DNA of 64,000 nt from WLND01 sp040398845. GTDB lineage: Bacteria > Actinomycetota > Actinomycetes > S36-B12. The stretch is from NCBI GenBank assembly GCA_040398845.1, contig JBBATH010000017.1, positions 1-64,000 of the forward strand. Reading direction: 5' to 3'. Position numbers and translations under genes: made by a program. Below the pieces are notes generated by a model. It was not told the DNA's origin, searched no databases, and saw only the letters and a list, made by a program, of their open reading frames with translations. Positions 7,928-18,674 of this stretch are shown here, in pieces (positions within the stretch are counted from its first letter, which is position 1; each line of letters opens with the position of its first letter).

Positions 7928-9136
7928 ATGACGATTCCTCCTCCCCCGGCCCTGGACGTCGAGCGGCTTCGCGCTCAGACCCCCGGTTGTGAAAGCGTCA
8001 CCCATTTGAACAATGCGGGCTCGGCGCTTCCCCCCGCAGTTGTCACCCAAACCCAGGTTGATCACCTGCGCCTGGAGGAGTCGATCGGCGGCTATGAGGC
8101 GCACGCTCGCGCCCAGGACCGCATTGATGCCGTCTACGACTCCATCGCCACGCTCACCAATTGCCGTCGCGACCAGGTGGCACTCCTTGAGTCCGCGACC
8201 GCCGCCTGGGGCAGGGGCTTCGCCGCGATCCACAACACTCGGCCGCTCGGGGCCGGCGACCGAGTCCTCGCCTCGTCCAGCGAGTACGCCTCGAATGTCC
8301 TGCCGATTCTGCAACTCGCACGCTCGCGCGGAGTCACAGTCGAGTTCATTCCGGACGGTCCCGACGGATGCACCGATGTCGCGGCCTTCGCGTCAATGCT
8401 CGGTCCCGACGTTGCGGTCGTCGCCGTGAATCACTGCCCCTCGCAGAACGGGCTCGTGAATGATGTTGCCGCGATAGGGGGCGCGCTGCGCTCCTCGGGC
8501 TCCGATGCCTGGTACCTCGTCGATGCCTGCCAGTCGGTTGGCCAATTAGCAGTCTCCGCCTCGGCAATCGGAGCCGACTTCCTCTCAGCAACCGGCCGCA
8601 AGTTCCTTCGAGGTCCCCGCGGCACCGGCTTCCTCGTCGCGTCCGACCGTGCCATCACCGAACTCGAGCCGTTCCCGCTCGACCTCCACTCAGCGGTCTG
8701 GCAGTCCGATGGCTACGAGGTCGCATCCGGCGCGACTCGGTTCGAGTCATGGGAGAAGTCGTATGCCGCACTCCTTGGCCTCGGCGCCGCAGTCGACTAC
8801 GCACTCGACTGCGGTATCGATGCTCTCGCTGCGCGGATCCAGCAACTCGCCGCCTACGCGCGAACGTCACTCGCCGCAATCCCCGGGGTCACCGTCCTCG
8901 ATCGTGGCGTGCGTCCGAGCGGCATTGTCACGATCACCCACTCGAGTATCGCCGCACCTGAACTCGCGGCCCGCATCAAATCAGCCGGCGTCAATGTTTC
9001 GCTCTCAACGCCTGACTACTCGCGAATCGACTTCGACGGGCACAGCATCGCGGGCCTCGTGCGCATCTCGCCCCACGCCTACAACACGCAGGACGAGATC
9101 GACAGACTTATCACCATCATTGGGTCGTTCACCTGA
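7928..9136 (+). CDS. PLP-dependent class V aminotransferase / cysteine desulfurase-like enzyme
   Basis: About 402 residues from the ATG at 7928; an in-frame GTG at 7904 would place the start only 9 bp from dnaG and is less likely. Fold-type I PLP enzyme of the NifS/CsdB group. It shows the N-terminal HLNNAGSALPP, the PLP-binding Asp in YLVDACQS, and the Schiff-base Lys225 in SATGRKFLRGPRGTGF. The motif SATGRKFL lacks the SxHK form of classical cysteine desulfurases. It resembles the isopenicillin-N-epimerase-like or selenocysteine-lyase-like group instead, whose substrates vary. No sulfur-relay partner is adjacent. The 3' end overlaps the end of dgt by 8 bp in a convergent arrangement. Substrate unknown. 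Confidence 0.8.
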   Translation: MTIPPPPALDVERLRAQTPGCESVTHLNNAGSALPPAVVTQTQVDHLRLEESIGGYEAHARAQDRIDAVYDSIATLTNCRRDQVALLESATAAWGRGFAAIHNTRPLGAGDRVLASSSEYASNVLPILQLARSRGVTVEFIPDGPDGCTDVAAFASMLGPDVAVVAVNHCPSQNGLVNDVAAIGGALRSSGSDAWYLVDACQSVGQLAVSASAIGADFLSATGRKFLRGPRGTGFLVASDRAITELEPFPLDLHSAVWQSDGYEVASGATRFESWEKSYAALLGLGAAVDYALDCGIDALAARIQQLAAYARTSLAAIPGVTVLDRGVRPSGIVTITHSSIAAPELAARIKSAGVNVSLSTPDYSRIDFDGHSIAGLVRISPHAYNTQDEIDRLITIIGSFT

Positions 9137-10358
9137 CGATGCGACGATGCCAACTGACAATGCTGACGTCAGTGAGACTCGCCACCTGGTCGATGACGAC
9201 CCGAAAGCGCTGCGAATCGCTCATGGCCGCATCGTAGGTCGGCTTGAGCCACGGCTCCAGCGACCGGCCCTCGTCAAGGGTGAGACCGTGCACGAGTTCG
9301 GCGATGATCTCCCGTTGCCGCGCGTACTCCGTGTCCGCACCCGGCCGGTTCATCACGTACTTCACTGCGACCGCCTTCATCACCGACACCTCGTCACGAA
9401 CCTCATCCGGCACGACGAGGCTTGCGGCGTAACGGGTGAGCGGCTCTCCGCCGTACTCGATCTGGGTCGCAATCTGCGCGCTCACGCAGAATCGGCCGAT
9501 GAGGTAGCTCGTGAGGGTCTTGAGCGCGACCAGCGAGGACATCGAGCCATCGAAGGGCCCAGGCCAGTATTCAAGTCTGGTGAGACGTCCCATCGCCTCG
9601 CTCAGCGCATGGACGTCGCGGTCGGGTGCATATCGTTCGCGCGCGATCGCGATGAGTTCCTCCTGCACTGCCGGCGACCTGAACTCCGCGAGGTCGAGCA
9701 GGCCAGAGTGGACAGCGTCCTCGGCGTCGTGAACCGAGTAGGCGACGTCATCTGACCAGTCCATGACCTGCTCCTCGAGGCAGGTGCGTTCGCTCGGTGC
9801 GCCTTGACGCAGCCAGTCGAACACCGGTGCATCGTCGGCGTAATAGCCGAATTTCGTGAGTCCCGGCTTGCGCGGCCACGGGTATTTGCAGGATGCATCG
9901 AGCGATGCCCGCGTGAGGTTCAGCCCGGCGCTCGCGCCAGCCTCGTCAGTGACCTTCGCCTCGAGCCTTGAGAGCACACGAAGGGTCTGTGCATTGCCCT
10001 CGAAACCACCGATTCCCCGAGCCAGGCGATCGAGCTCCTCCTCACCGTTGTGGCCGAAAGGCGGATGCCCGAGATCATGGGCGAGGCCAGCCACCTCGAC
10101 GACATCAGGGTCGCAACCGAGTGCATCACCGAGCTCTCGGGCGATCTGCGCAACCTCGAGGGTGTGAGTGAGCCTCGTTCGGGGGAAGTCGGCAACACCA
10201 GCGAGCATCACCTGCGTCTTCGCCGCGAGTCTTCGCAGGCCGACCGAATGCAGAACTCGCGCACGGTCGCGAGCAAACGGACTTCGGACCGTCTCCTTGA
10301 CGGGCTCGACAACGAAGCGTGCCGCGTCATCCGTGTCATAGCCCGGTGTCATGCCCAC
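9129..10358 (-). CDS. dgt: Deoxyguanosinetriphosphate triphosphohydrolase-like protein
   Basis: HD-domain dNTPase that removes triphosphate from deoxynucleotides and helps set dNTP pools. 409 residues. N-terminal ligands are visible: Arg/His in RLTHTLEVAQ (His65), HD at 94-95 in LAHDLGHPPFGH, and a later Asp in DDVAYSVHDAED. The region after GLTKFGYY is typical of the dGTPase type 2 family in Actinomycetota. It is transcribed in the same direction as dnaG, with the aminotransferase gene on the opposite strand between them. The GTG/ATG choice at the start is not critical, since the conserved region begins around residue 13. Confidence 0.93.
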   Translation of the reverse strand: MGMTPGYDTDDAARFVVEPVKETVRSPFARDRARVLHSVGLRRLAAKTQVMLAGVADFPRTRLTHTLEVAQIARELGDALGCDPDVVEVAGLAHDLGHPPFGHNGEEELDRLARGIGGFEGNAQTLRVLSRLEAKVTDEAGASAGLNLTRASLDASCKYPWPRKPGLTKFGYYADDAPVFDWLRQGAPSERTCLEEQVMDWSDDVAYSVHDAEDAVHSGLLDLAEFRSPAVQEELIAIARERYAPDRDVHALSEAMGRLTRLEYWPGPFDGSMSSLVALKTLTSYLIGRFCVSAQIATQIEYGGEPLTRYAASLVVPDEVRDEVSVMKAVAVKYVMNRPGADTEYARQREIIAELVHGLTLDEGRSLEPWLKPTYDAAMSDSQRFRVVIDQVASLTDVSIVSWHRRIVR

Positions 10359-10399
10359 TCGTCAGACCCTAGTGGTGGCGGCCAACTCGAGAGGCGTTC

Positions 10400-11173
10400 T
10401 CAACCGGCGAGGAGACCCAGCGCATCGCTGATGATCACGCCGTCGGCCCGAATCGCAAGGGACGAGTAGCCCTCATGCTGGCCAACCCAGCCAATCCCCT
10501 GCTCCCCCATCGCGAATCCGATGGTCGCGTAGGCATCAGCGGTTGCAATGTCTGGTCCATTGACGCTGAAGGAAAGCAGGCTCGATGCAGGCCGGCGGTT
10601 CCAAATGTGCGAGCCGCGCTCGGCCGCCCCCGATGTGGCCACCGCAGCGTCGCGCACCTCAAGGACCGCCATGACGCGTCGCTTTCGGCTCGGGTCTGCG
10701 ACTCCGATGCTCCAGGTGCGCTTGGAGTCCGGACGTCCGCTGCAGTAAGTGTCACCCCCGACGTTGATATTGAAGTCGTGGACTCCCGTGGAGCGCACGG
10801 CCTCGACAGCCTTGCCGATGGCGTGCCCCTTCGCGTACCCCGCCGTGTCCAATCGCCCCGTCACCGGATCAATGGCCGAGAAGACACCCTCGGACGCAAT
10901 CTCAAGCAGGACGCACTGATCCATGACGAACTGAATGTCCCTGCGGGCAACCTCGCCGATAGGCGCACCGTTCATCCAGCGCATGATCTCGCTTCGTTCG
11001 TCGTAGTGGCTGAAGCGATGGTCATCGCCGGCGAGGGAGGCCTCCGCTGCGATGGCGGCGTGACCCGCCAGTTCGGCATCGACATTCGATGCGATCGTCA
11101 GTGTTGCCATCGTGCCCATCGTCTCGAACACGACCTTGTGACGGGGACGAATCCCCGCAAGGCTGGCGTTCAC
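10400..11173 (-). CDS. apbE: FAD:protein FMN transferase (ApbE family)
   Basis: 257 residues from a GTG at 11173, which overlaps the TGA of the upstream FMN-binding gene as GTGA. The longer open frame to 11401 is out-of-frame readthrough of that gene. ApbE enzymes attach FMN through a phosphoester bond to a Thr of exported target proteins. Family features: MGTMATLTI at the start, RFSHYDERSEIMRWM, the Gly-rich DTAGYAKGHAIG, NINVGGDTYCSG, and the metal-binding C-terminal TADAYATIGFAMG. No lipobox or clear signal peptide is visible, so its side of the membrane is uncertain. It is encoded directly after its probable target, the FMN-binding protein. Confidence 0.92.
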   Translation of the reverse strand: MNASLAGIRPRHKVVFETMGTMATLTIASNVDAELAGHAAIAAEASLAGDDHRFSHYDERSEIMRWMNGAPIGEVARRDIQFVMDQCVLLEIASEGVFSAIDPVTGRLDTAGYAKGHAIGKAVEAVRSTGVHDFNINVGGDTYCSGRPDSKRTWSIGVADPSRKRRVMAVLEVRDAAVATSGAAERGSHIWNRRPASSLLSFSVNGPDIATADAYATIGFAMGEQGIGWVGQHEGYSSLAIRADGVIISDALGLLAG

Positions 11174-11622
11174 AGTGAGTCCAGCAGCTGCTGCAAGGAG
11201 TCGCGGTAGCCCTCCGTGGTGTACGTGGCACCGGAGACGCCGTCGAGCATGACCCCTTGCTGGGTGGCCTGGGCATCGAGCTCGGGAACCGCGTCGGTAC
11301 TGATCTGACGCGACTGCCGTTCGCTGGTCGGCCACACCACGGCATGGGCCTCGCACAGGGTGCCCCCTGCGATCGTCGCCGCGACCTGCACGGGACCCCA
11401 CCTCGTTGTGACGATCGGGCCAGTCACAGTCTCAGCCGAATCGCAGGTGGCGGTGGATGCGGCGCCTTGCCGCGCGACGGTATCAGTCGGAGTCATGGCC
11501 GTCATGTCGTCACCAGCGGGCAATCTACTTGCGGCGAGTGCCGGGTCAAGTAGGCCCACGATGGCAATGGCGAGCCCGCCGAGCGCAGCGGCTGGTGCGA
11601 GGCGTCGTGCGAGGGTTCCCAT
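11170..11622 (-). CDS. Exported FMN-binding domain protein, target of ApbE flavinylation
   Basis: 150 residues. An N-terminal signal/anchor sequence (about 10-31, ending PALAAS) directs it outside the membrane. The C-terminal FMN-binding domain resembles NqrC/RnfG and contains DGVSGATYT (residues 127-135). The Thr of SGAT (Thr133) is the expected covalent FMN site. It is 2 bp downstream of the ferric-reductase-like gene and overlaps apbE by 4 bp. The three genes therefore form one unit that should pass electrons from cytosolic NAD(P)H through a membrane flavocytochrome to an external flavin. This kind of flavinylation module is known; the terminal acceptor here is not evident. Confidence 0.9.
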   Translation of the reverse strand: MGTLARRLAPAAALGGLAIAIVGLLDPALAASRLPAGDDMTAMTPTDTVARQGAASTATCDSAETVTGPIVTTRWGPVQVAATIAGGTLCEAHAVVWPTSERQSRQISTDAVPELDAQATQQGVMLDGVSGATYTTEGYRDSLQQLLDSL

Positions 11623-11624
11623 GG

Positions 11625-13070
11625 TCAGACTCCGAATCTCTCGAGATGGATGTTGGACGACTGCATGCCGGATTTGCGCAGGCCTTTGACGACTGCGGAC
11701 TCCAGCGACGTCGGTCCGCAGATGAAGGCGTGCCTGTCTGCGATGCCGGGGATCATGGTCGTCAGGCTCTGGACCGCGAAGGGATCTCGCGCCGCAAACC
11801 ACTCGCGTGGGCCCACCAAGAGGTGGAGTTGGCCGCCCCTGGCCCTGATGAGATCCTCAATCTCGGCGCGATGGGCGAAATCTCCCTCGTGGCGTAGACG
11901 GACAATAAGGATCGGCCGCTGCTCAGGACCGCAGTCCTCGAGGATCGCCCGGATCGGGGAGATCCCGACACCCCCCGCGATCAGCACAACCGGGCTGCCG
12001 GCCGCCTGCTCGGCTGTGAACACCCCGTAGGGCCCCTCGAGGAGGACCCGCGTGCCAGGCTTCACGTTGAGCAGGTTGGGGGTGTCGTCGCCGAGCTCCT
12101 TGATCGTGAATCGAATGCCAGCGGTGGTCGGCGCCGCCGAGACCGAGAACGGGTGCGCCTGCCACCACAGTCCCTTGGCCAGTGGTCGAATGATGAAGAA
12201 CTGCCCGCCCGAGATGCGCATCCTTCGAAGGCTGGGCCCGTTGACGTGGATTGAGCCGATGCCAATGGCCTCGAGTGAAACTGCAGTGACGTACAGGCGC
12301 CCCCTGAGTGATCGCACGATGACGCCGATGCGAGACCAGATGACGATCGCGAGCGTCGCAACTGCAAGACCGATCCACCACCAGCGGGCGATCCGGTCGA
12401 CGAGGAAGTCAGAGCCGAGGGTGAGTTGGTGACCGAAGCCGAGGAGCACGGCGAGATATCCGGTGAGGTGGAGGAAGTACCAGGTCTCATAGGCGAGTGC
12501 GTTCTTGACGCGTCGATACAACGACAGCCCGATGATGACGAACAGCGTGGTCGAGACAAATGCCGCCACCATCCACGCCTCATTCGCGAGCAGGTCGACC
12601 AGGCCACTGGTGACACTCAGTTGCGCGAGTGCGGCCCACGCCAGAGTGCCGATGACACTGTGTGCCACGACGAAGATGACCGTCGTGATCCCGAACCAGC
12701 GGTGGGCAGCCAGCAAGTGGTCGAACCCGTACTTACGCTCGAGGAAGGCCGGCCGAGCCGTGAGGATGATCGCCCCGAGTGATGCGAGTGCCGCGATGAG
12801 TCCGGTGAGCTGACCGAACGCACGGAGCCGGTCGATCCCTCCATCGATGATCGAGGTGACCCCGCCGTGCTGCCACCACAGTCCGAGGGTCACGACCAGG
12901 ACGAAGAGGCATAGGGCCGTCACGTCACTGCTCTCGGCGCGAGCGCGGGTGGGCCGGCGCAGTCGCATCACCGCGTTGGACGGCTCAGCCGATGTGCCTG
13001 CTCGGCTCGTCGAAGATTGGGTGTCGGTCAGGTCGCCCAGCCCTGTTTCCTGCATCTCGATGATCGCCAT
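11625..13070 (-). CDS. Ferric-reductase-like transmembrane flavocytochrome with FAD/NAD(P) domain
   Basis: 481 residues from the ATG at 13070 (MAIIEMQETG). N-terminal half: six or so hydrophobic segments with paired His residues (LLAAHRWFG, VVAHSV, LHLTGY, GFGHQL) that can ligate two hemes, as in the FRE/NOX family. C-terminal half: a ferredoxin-NADP reductase fold with FAD motif HPFSVSAAP, GTRVLLEGPYG, NAD(P) motif LIAGGVGISPIRAIL and FICGP. It should move electrons from cytosolic NAD(P)H across the membrane to the exported FMN protein encoded 2 bp downstream. Ferric or other extracellular acceptor reduction is inferred from the family. Confidence 0.9.
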   Translation of the reverse strand: MAIIEMQETGLGDLTDTQSSTSRAGTSAEPSNAVMRLRRPTRARAESSDVTALCLFVLVVTLGLWWQHGGVTSIIDGGIDRLRAFGQLTGLIAALASLGAIILTARPAFLERKYGFDHLLAAHRWFGITTVIFVVAHSVIGTLAWAALAQLSVTSGLVDLLANEAWMVAAFVSTTLFVIIGLSLYRRVKNALAYETWYFLHLTGYLAVLLGFGHQLTLGSDFLVDRIARWWWIGLAVATLAIVIWSRIGVIVRSLRGRLYVTAVSLEAIGIGSIHVNGPSLRRMRISGGQFFIIRPLAKGLWWQAHPFSVSAAPTTAGIRFTIKELGDDTPNLLNVKPGTRVLLEGPYGVFTAEQAAGSPVVLIAGGVGISPIRAILEDCGPEQRPILIVRLRHEGDFAHRAEIEDLIRARGGQLHLLVGPREWFAARDPFAVQSLTTMIPGIADRHAFICGPTSLESAVVKGLRKSGMQSSNIHLERFGV

Positions 13071-13216
13071 GCCCAAACGATGACGCAGACCACAGCCCCG
13101 GTCAGCCAATAACGGCCGTCCTCACCGAACCCGAACATGACCCCAACACACCACTTGCGTTGGAGTCTGAACAACGCCGACGGCGGCTCTTTTCGACCTC
13201 CGCACAAGACCGGCAT

Positions 13217-14305
13217 TTACAACCGGCGTCGCTCAATCGCACGCTCAATGCGTCGAATCATGATGCTCGGATCGGTGACGGCCTCCGCCCAATTCCAGCG
13301 GATGACCAGCCAGCCCGCGCGTTCGAGCGCCTCCTGCCGCGCCTTCTCGCGAATGAGATCGTCTCGGGTGTCGTACTTCAGCGCACCATCTGCTTCCCCG
13401 ATGATCTTCAAGCTCAACCACACGAAATCAGCCCAGTAGGTTCGCCCGTCATCCCCGGTGATCGGCATCCCGCACTGAGGCATTGGGATTCGGTGCCGGT
13501 GCATGTGCCAGCGCGAGATGGATTCGAGGACGGATTCCGACGCCGGATCGACGAGGGCCAATGCCCGACGTGCCGCATCAACGCCGGTTCGATGCGCGCG
13601 GGAATCGAGGACGGCACTGACCGCGCGGCAGGCTGCGGCGCGGTAACGGTCATCCCGCACGGCGTGGCGCTGATCTGCACGGGAGTCGATCATTCCCACG
13701 ATCCTGCGAACAGCCGCATCTGCGAGCGCCAGAGCGGGACCGGGCTTGAGCATGGATGCCGTGTCCGCAAGGGTTCGGGAGTAGCCGGTCACCGGGAGCG
13801 CGCCAACGGTCGTCCAGTGCGCTGCCGGGAGAGTCGACCCGTGGATTCGCAGCCACGCACCGGTACGGCGGCGACCTAGGATCGTCAGATGCACGTTTGG
13901 AATCCATGACAGTGCAGAGGAATTTTCGATTCGTCCACTGGTGCGGGCATCGGAAATGCCATCAGGTCGCTCGCTTTTGCGAGGTATCACCCTTGGCATC
14001 CAGCCGGCGAGCGGGAGGCCAAGGATCTGTGCTGCCGAGGTATGACTGACGACGGCGGTCGGGTGGGCGATCAGCGCAGCATGAACTGCGAGTCGGTGAC
14101 GCTCGGCAGGTTCGGCTGCAGCCCATGTCGAGGTGGGGAGCACCGATCCGCGGCGCAGGCGCAAGAGTTCCCCGCGGGCGACTGCGGTCTCGATCCTCGT
14201 GTCGGTGATGCCCCGGGCGATGAGTTCTCTCGTTGACGTCACACCGGGACCGGCCAGGTCGATGATCGCGTGGACCGTCGCGAGAACCTGAGCATGACGC
14301 TGCAT
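13217..14305 (-). CDS. AbiEi/DUF559-type protein (winged helix plus endonuclease-like C-terminus)
   Basis: 362 residues from the ATG at 14305, which is preceded by a good ribosome site (GGTGGG). The N-terminal part (TSTRELIARGITDTRIETAV...GELLRLRRGSVL) resembles the AbiEi antitoxin winged helix. The C-terminal part has the DUF559 pattern: DFVWLSLKIIGEADGALKY, then EKARQEALERAGW and VIRWNW, a very-short-patch-repair-like nuclease fold. Many Actinomycetota carry solitary members of this family without a recognisable AbiEii toxin, and none is adjacent here. Its role is not known; nucleic-acid binding is likely. Confidence 0.75.
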   Translation of the reverse strand: MQRHAQVLATVHAIIDLAGPGVTSTRELIARGITDTRIETAVARGELLRLRRGSVLPTSTWAAAEPAERHRLAVHAALIAHPTAVVSHTSAAQILGLPLAGWMPRVIPRKSERPDGISDARTSGRIENSSALSWIPNVHLTILGRRRTGAWLRIHGSTLPAAHWTTVGALPVTGYSRTLADTASMLKPGPALALADAAVRRIVGMIDSRADQRHAVRDDRYRAAACRAVSAVLDSRAHRTGVDAARRALALVDPASESVLESISRWHMHRHRIPMPQCGMPITGDDGRTYWADFVWLSLKIIGEADGALKYDTRDDLIREKARQEALERAGWLVIRWNWAEAVTDPSIMIRRIERAIERRRL

Positions 14306-14344
14306 TCGCCCACCCTGCAGGTTCCGATGCCGTTGGTCCACGTT

Positions 14345-14416
14345 GTCCACAGGCAGGGGGGCGTCCACAGGCAGGGGGGCGTCCACAGGCAGGGGGGCGT
14401 CCACAGGCAGGGGCGC
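14345..14416 (+). repeat. Four tandem 18-bp repeats starting with a DnaA-box-like 9-mer
   Basis: The unit GTCCACAGGCAGGGGGGC is repeated at 14345, 14363, 14381 and 14399; the last copy has one change. With the preceding TT, the first copy gives TTGTCCACA, the high-GC actinobacterial DnaA-box form. The other copies have GCGTCCACA. On the minus strand the repeat reads in frame upstream of the AbiEi-type gene as PLPVDA units, but no ribosome site supports translation from there. Confidence 0.8.
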
Positions 14417-14453
14417 GCAGGCCGGACGAGCGCGTGGCGACTCCCCCCGGCGC

Positions 14454-14521
14454 CAGATGCACCCCGAATCCGGCCCAGTTGGCCCCCAGACGGCAACTCG
14501 GCGGGATTCGGGGTGCGTTTG
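14454..14521. repeat. 68-bp palindromic intergenic element, copy A
   Basis: The outer arms GCACCCCGAATCC (14459-14471) and GGATTCGGGGTGC (14504-14516) pair perfectly over 13 bp. The same element, also 68 bp long, occurs at 38448-38515 with conserved outer arms and a similar centre (AGTTG...GACGGC...CTCG). Copy A lies 45 bp beyond the ppdK stop, so it may also act as a terminator. Confidence 0.8.
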
Positions 14522-14565
14522 TCCGAGGTCGGCGCACTCGCTGCGCCCAGTGGGGCTGGTGTGGT

Positions 14566-17298
<2,733 letters not shown>

Positions 17299-17390
17299 CT
17301 GCGCATGTAACACCCTGCAACCGCTTGCCACCTAAGCCGAAAGTCATCTAGACGTCTTTTTCAGGGTGACCTATGTCACGTTCGCAGCGC

Positions 17391-18560
17391 TCAGCCGCCG
17401 CTTACCGAGATCTCAGCATCACGCAGCGAGCACGCGGCAGCGTCGTCGAGGTAGGGCGAATCAAGCCAACCTTCGGGCAAGGTCGGCCGACGATTGCCCG
17501 AAGTCCGGCCTCGCGGGCCCGAGCCAACCTCGGTATTGAACGACTGGTCACCGTCGATCTGGCCGAGCAACTCGTCGAGTTCGGCAAGGGAGCCAACCGT
17601 GCCAAGCGAGTGGCGGACGTGCTGTCGCACGCTGAACCCCTTGAGGTACCAGGCACTGTGCTTGCGGATATCGCGGCAGCCCTTGTGCTCGCCGTAGTCT
17701 GCGCACAGGAGTTCAGCATGACGTCGCAGGGTTCCCAGGACGCCATCAAGGGTCGGGTCCGCCGGGATTGGGTCCCCCTGGAATGCGGCGACGAGTTGCC
17801 CGAACAGCCATGGCCTCCCGAGGCAGCCTCGCCCGACGACGACGCCGTCGGCGCCGGTCTGCTCCATCATGCGTAGCGCGTCCTGAGCCGTCCAGATGTC
17901 GCCGTTGCCGAGCACAGGGGTGCCGAGCGGTTCGAGCAGAGCCTTGAGATCGGCGATGGCCTGCCAGTCGGCAGTATCGCCATACATCTGCGCCGCGGTT
18001 CGTCCGTGCAGCGAGACCCAGGCGACGCCCTCCTGCGCGGCCGTTCGGCCGGCGTCGAGGTAGGTGAGGTGATCCTCGTCGATGCCCTTTCGCATCTTCA
18101 CGGAGATCGGGACGCGGCCGGCGCTCGCGCGCACCGCAGCGCGGACGATGTCGCGGAAGAGATCACGCTTCCAGGGCAGGGCGCTGCCACCGCCCTTGCG
18201 GGTCACCTTTGGGACGGGGCAGCCGAAGTTCAGGTCAATGTGGTCGGCGTGATCCTCATCGACGATGATGCGCACCGCCTCGGCCATCACCTGCGGGTCT
18301 ACCCCGTACAACTGCACCGACCGCGGGTTCTCGTCCGGGGCGAACGACACCATGTCCATTGTTTCGGCATTGCGCTCAACGAGCGCGCGCGACGTGACCA
18401 TCTCAGAGACGTAGAGCCCGGCCCCCGCCTCGCGGCAGAGTCGGCGGTAGGCACGATTCGTGATGCCGGCCATCGGCGCCAGGACCACGGGTGGATCGAT
18501 GAGCATCCCGCCGACTTGGAGGCCCACCGATCGGCGCACAACCAAGTCGGTCACCGTCAT
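17391..18560 (-). CDS. dusB: tRNA-dihydrouridine synthase
   Basis: FMN-dependent enzyme that reduces uridine to dihydrouridine in tRNA D-loops. 389 residues from the ATG at 18560. Motifs: LAPMAGITNRAYRRL near the N-terminus, DLNFGCPVPKVTRKGGG with the catalytic Cys, VKMRKGID, HGRTAAQMY and the C-terminal FMN phosphate-binding GNGDIW and GVVVGRGCLGRPW. The C-terminal extension to SGG is usual in the actinobacterial branch. It is upstream of ppdK on the same strand and divergent from the MFS gene. Confidence 0.95.
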   Translation of the reverse strand: MTVTDLVVRRSVGLQVGGMLIDPPVVLAPMAGITNRAYRRLCREAGAGLYVSEMVTSRALVERNAETMDMVSFAPDENPRSVQLYGVDPQVMAEAVRIIVDEDHADHIDLNFGCPVPKVTRKGGGSALPWKRDLFRDIVRAAVRASAGRVPISVKMRKGIDEDHLTYLDAGRTAAQEGVAWVSLHGRTAAQMYGDTADWQAIADLKALLEPLGTPVLGNGDIWTAQDALRMMEQTGADGVVVGRGCLGRPWLFGQLVAAFQGDPIPADPTLDGVLGTLRRHAELLCADYGEHKGCRDIRKHSAWYLKGFSVRQHVRHSLGTVGSLAELDELLGQIDGDQSFNTEVGSGPRGRTSGNRRPTLPEGWLDSPYLDDAAACSLRDAEISVSGG

Positions 18561-18674
18561 GCCGCGAGTCTCCCATCCGACACCCACGTTCGCCCAACCG
18601 CATCTGCACAAATGCACAGCGCCAGATGCGGCAGACTGCGCTTACGCACCGCAGTTCGCGATCTGGAGACCAGC

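Noticed and set aside
14345..14416. CRISPR array
   Set aside because: The 18-bp units are directly adjacent with no spacers, so it is a simple tandem repeat.
14454..14521. Insertion-sequence end with transposase
   Set aside because: The palindrome is only 68 bp, and no transposase gene or target-site duplication is visible. It is better described as a small dispersed palindrome.
18006..18674. Long N-terminal extension of the MFS transporter frame
   Set aside because: It runs antisense to dusB and has no conserved sequence. The ATG at 18675 has a GGAG site and starts the known DHA2 N-terminus.
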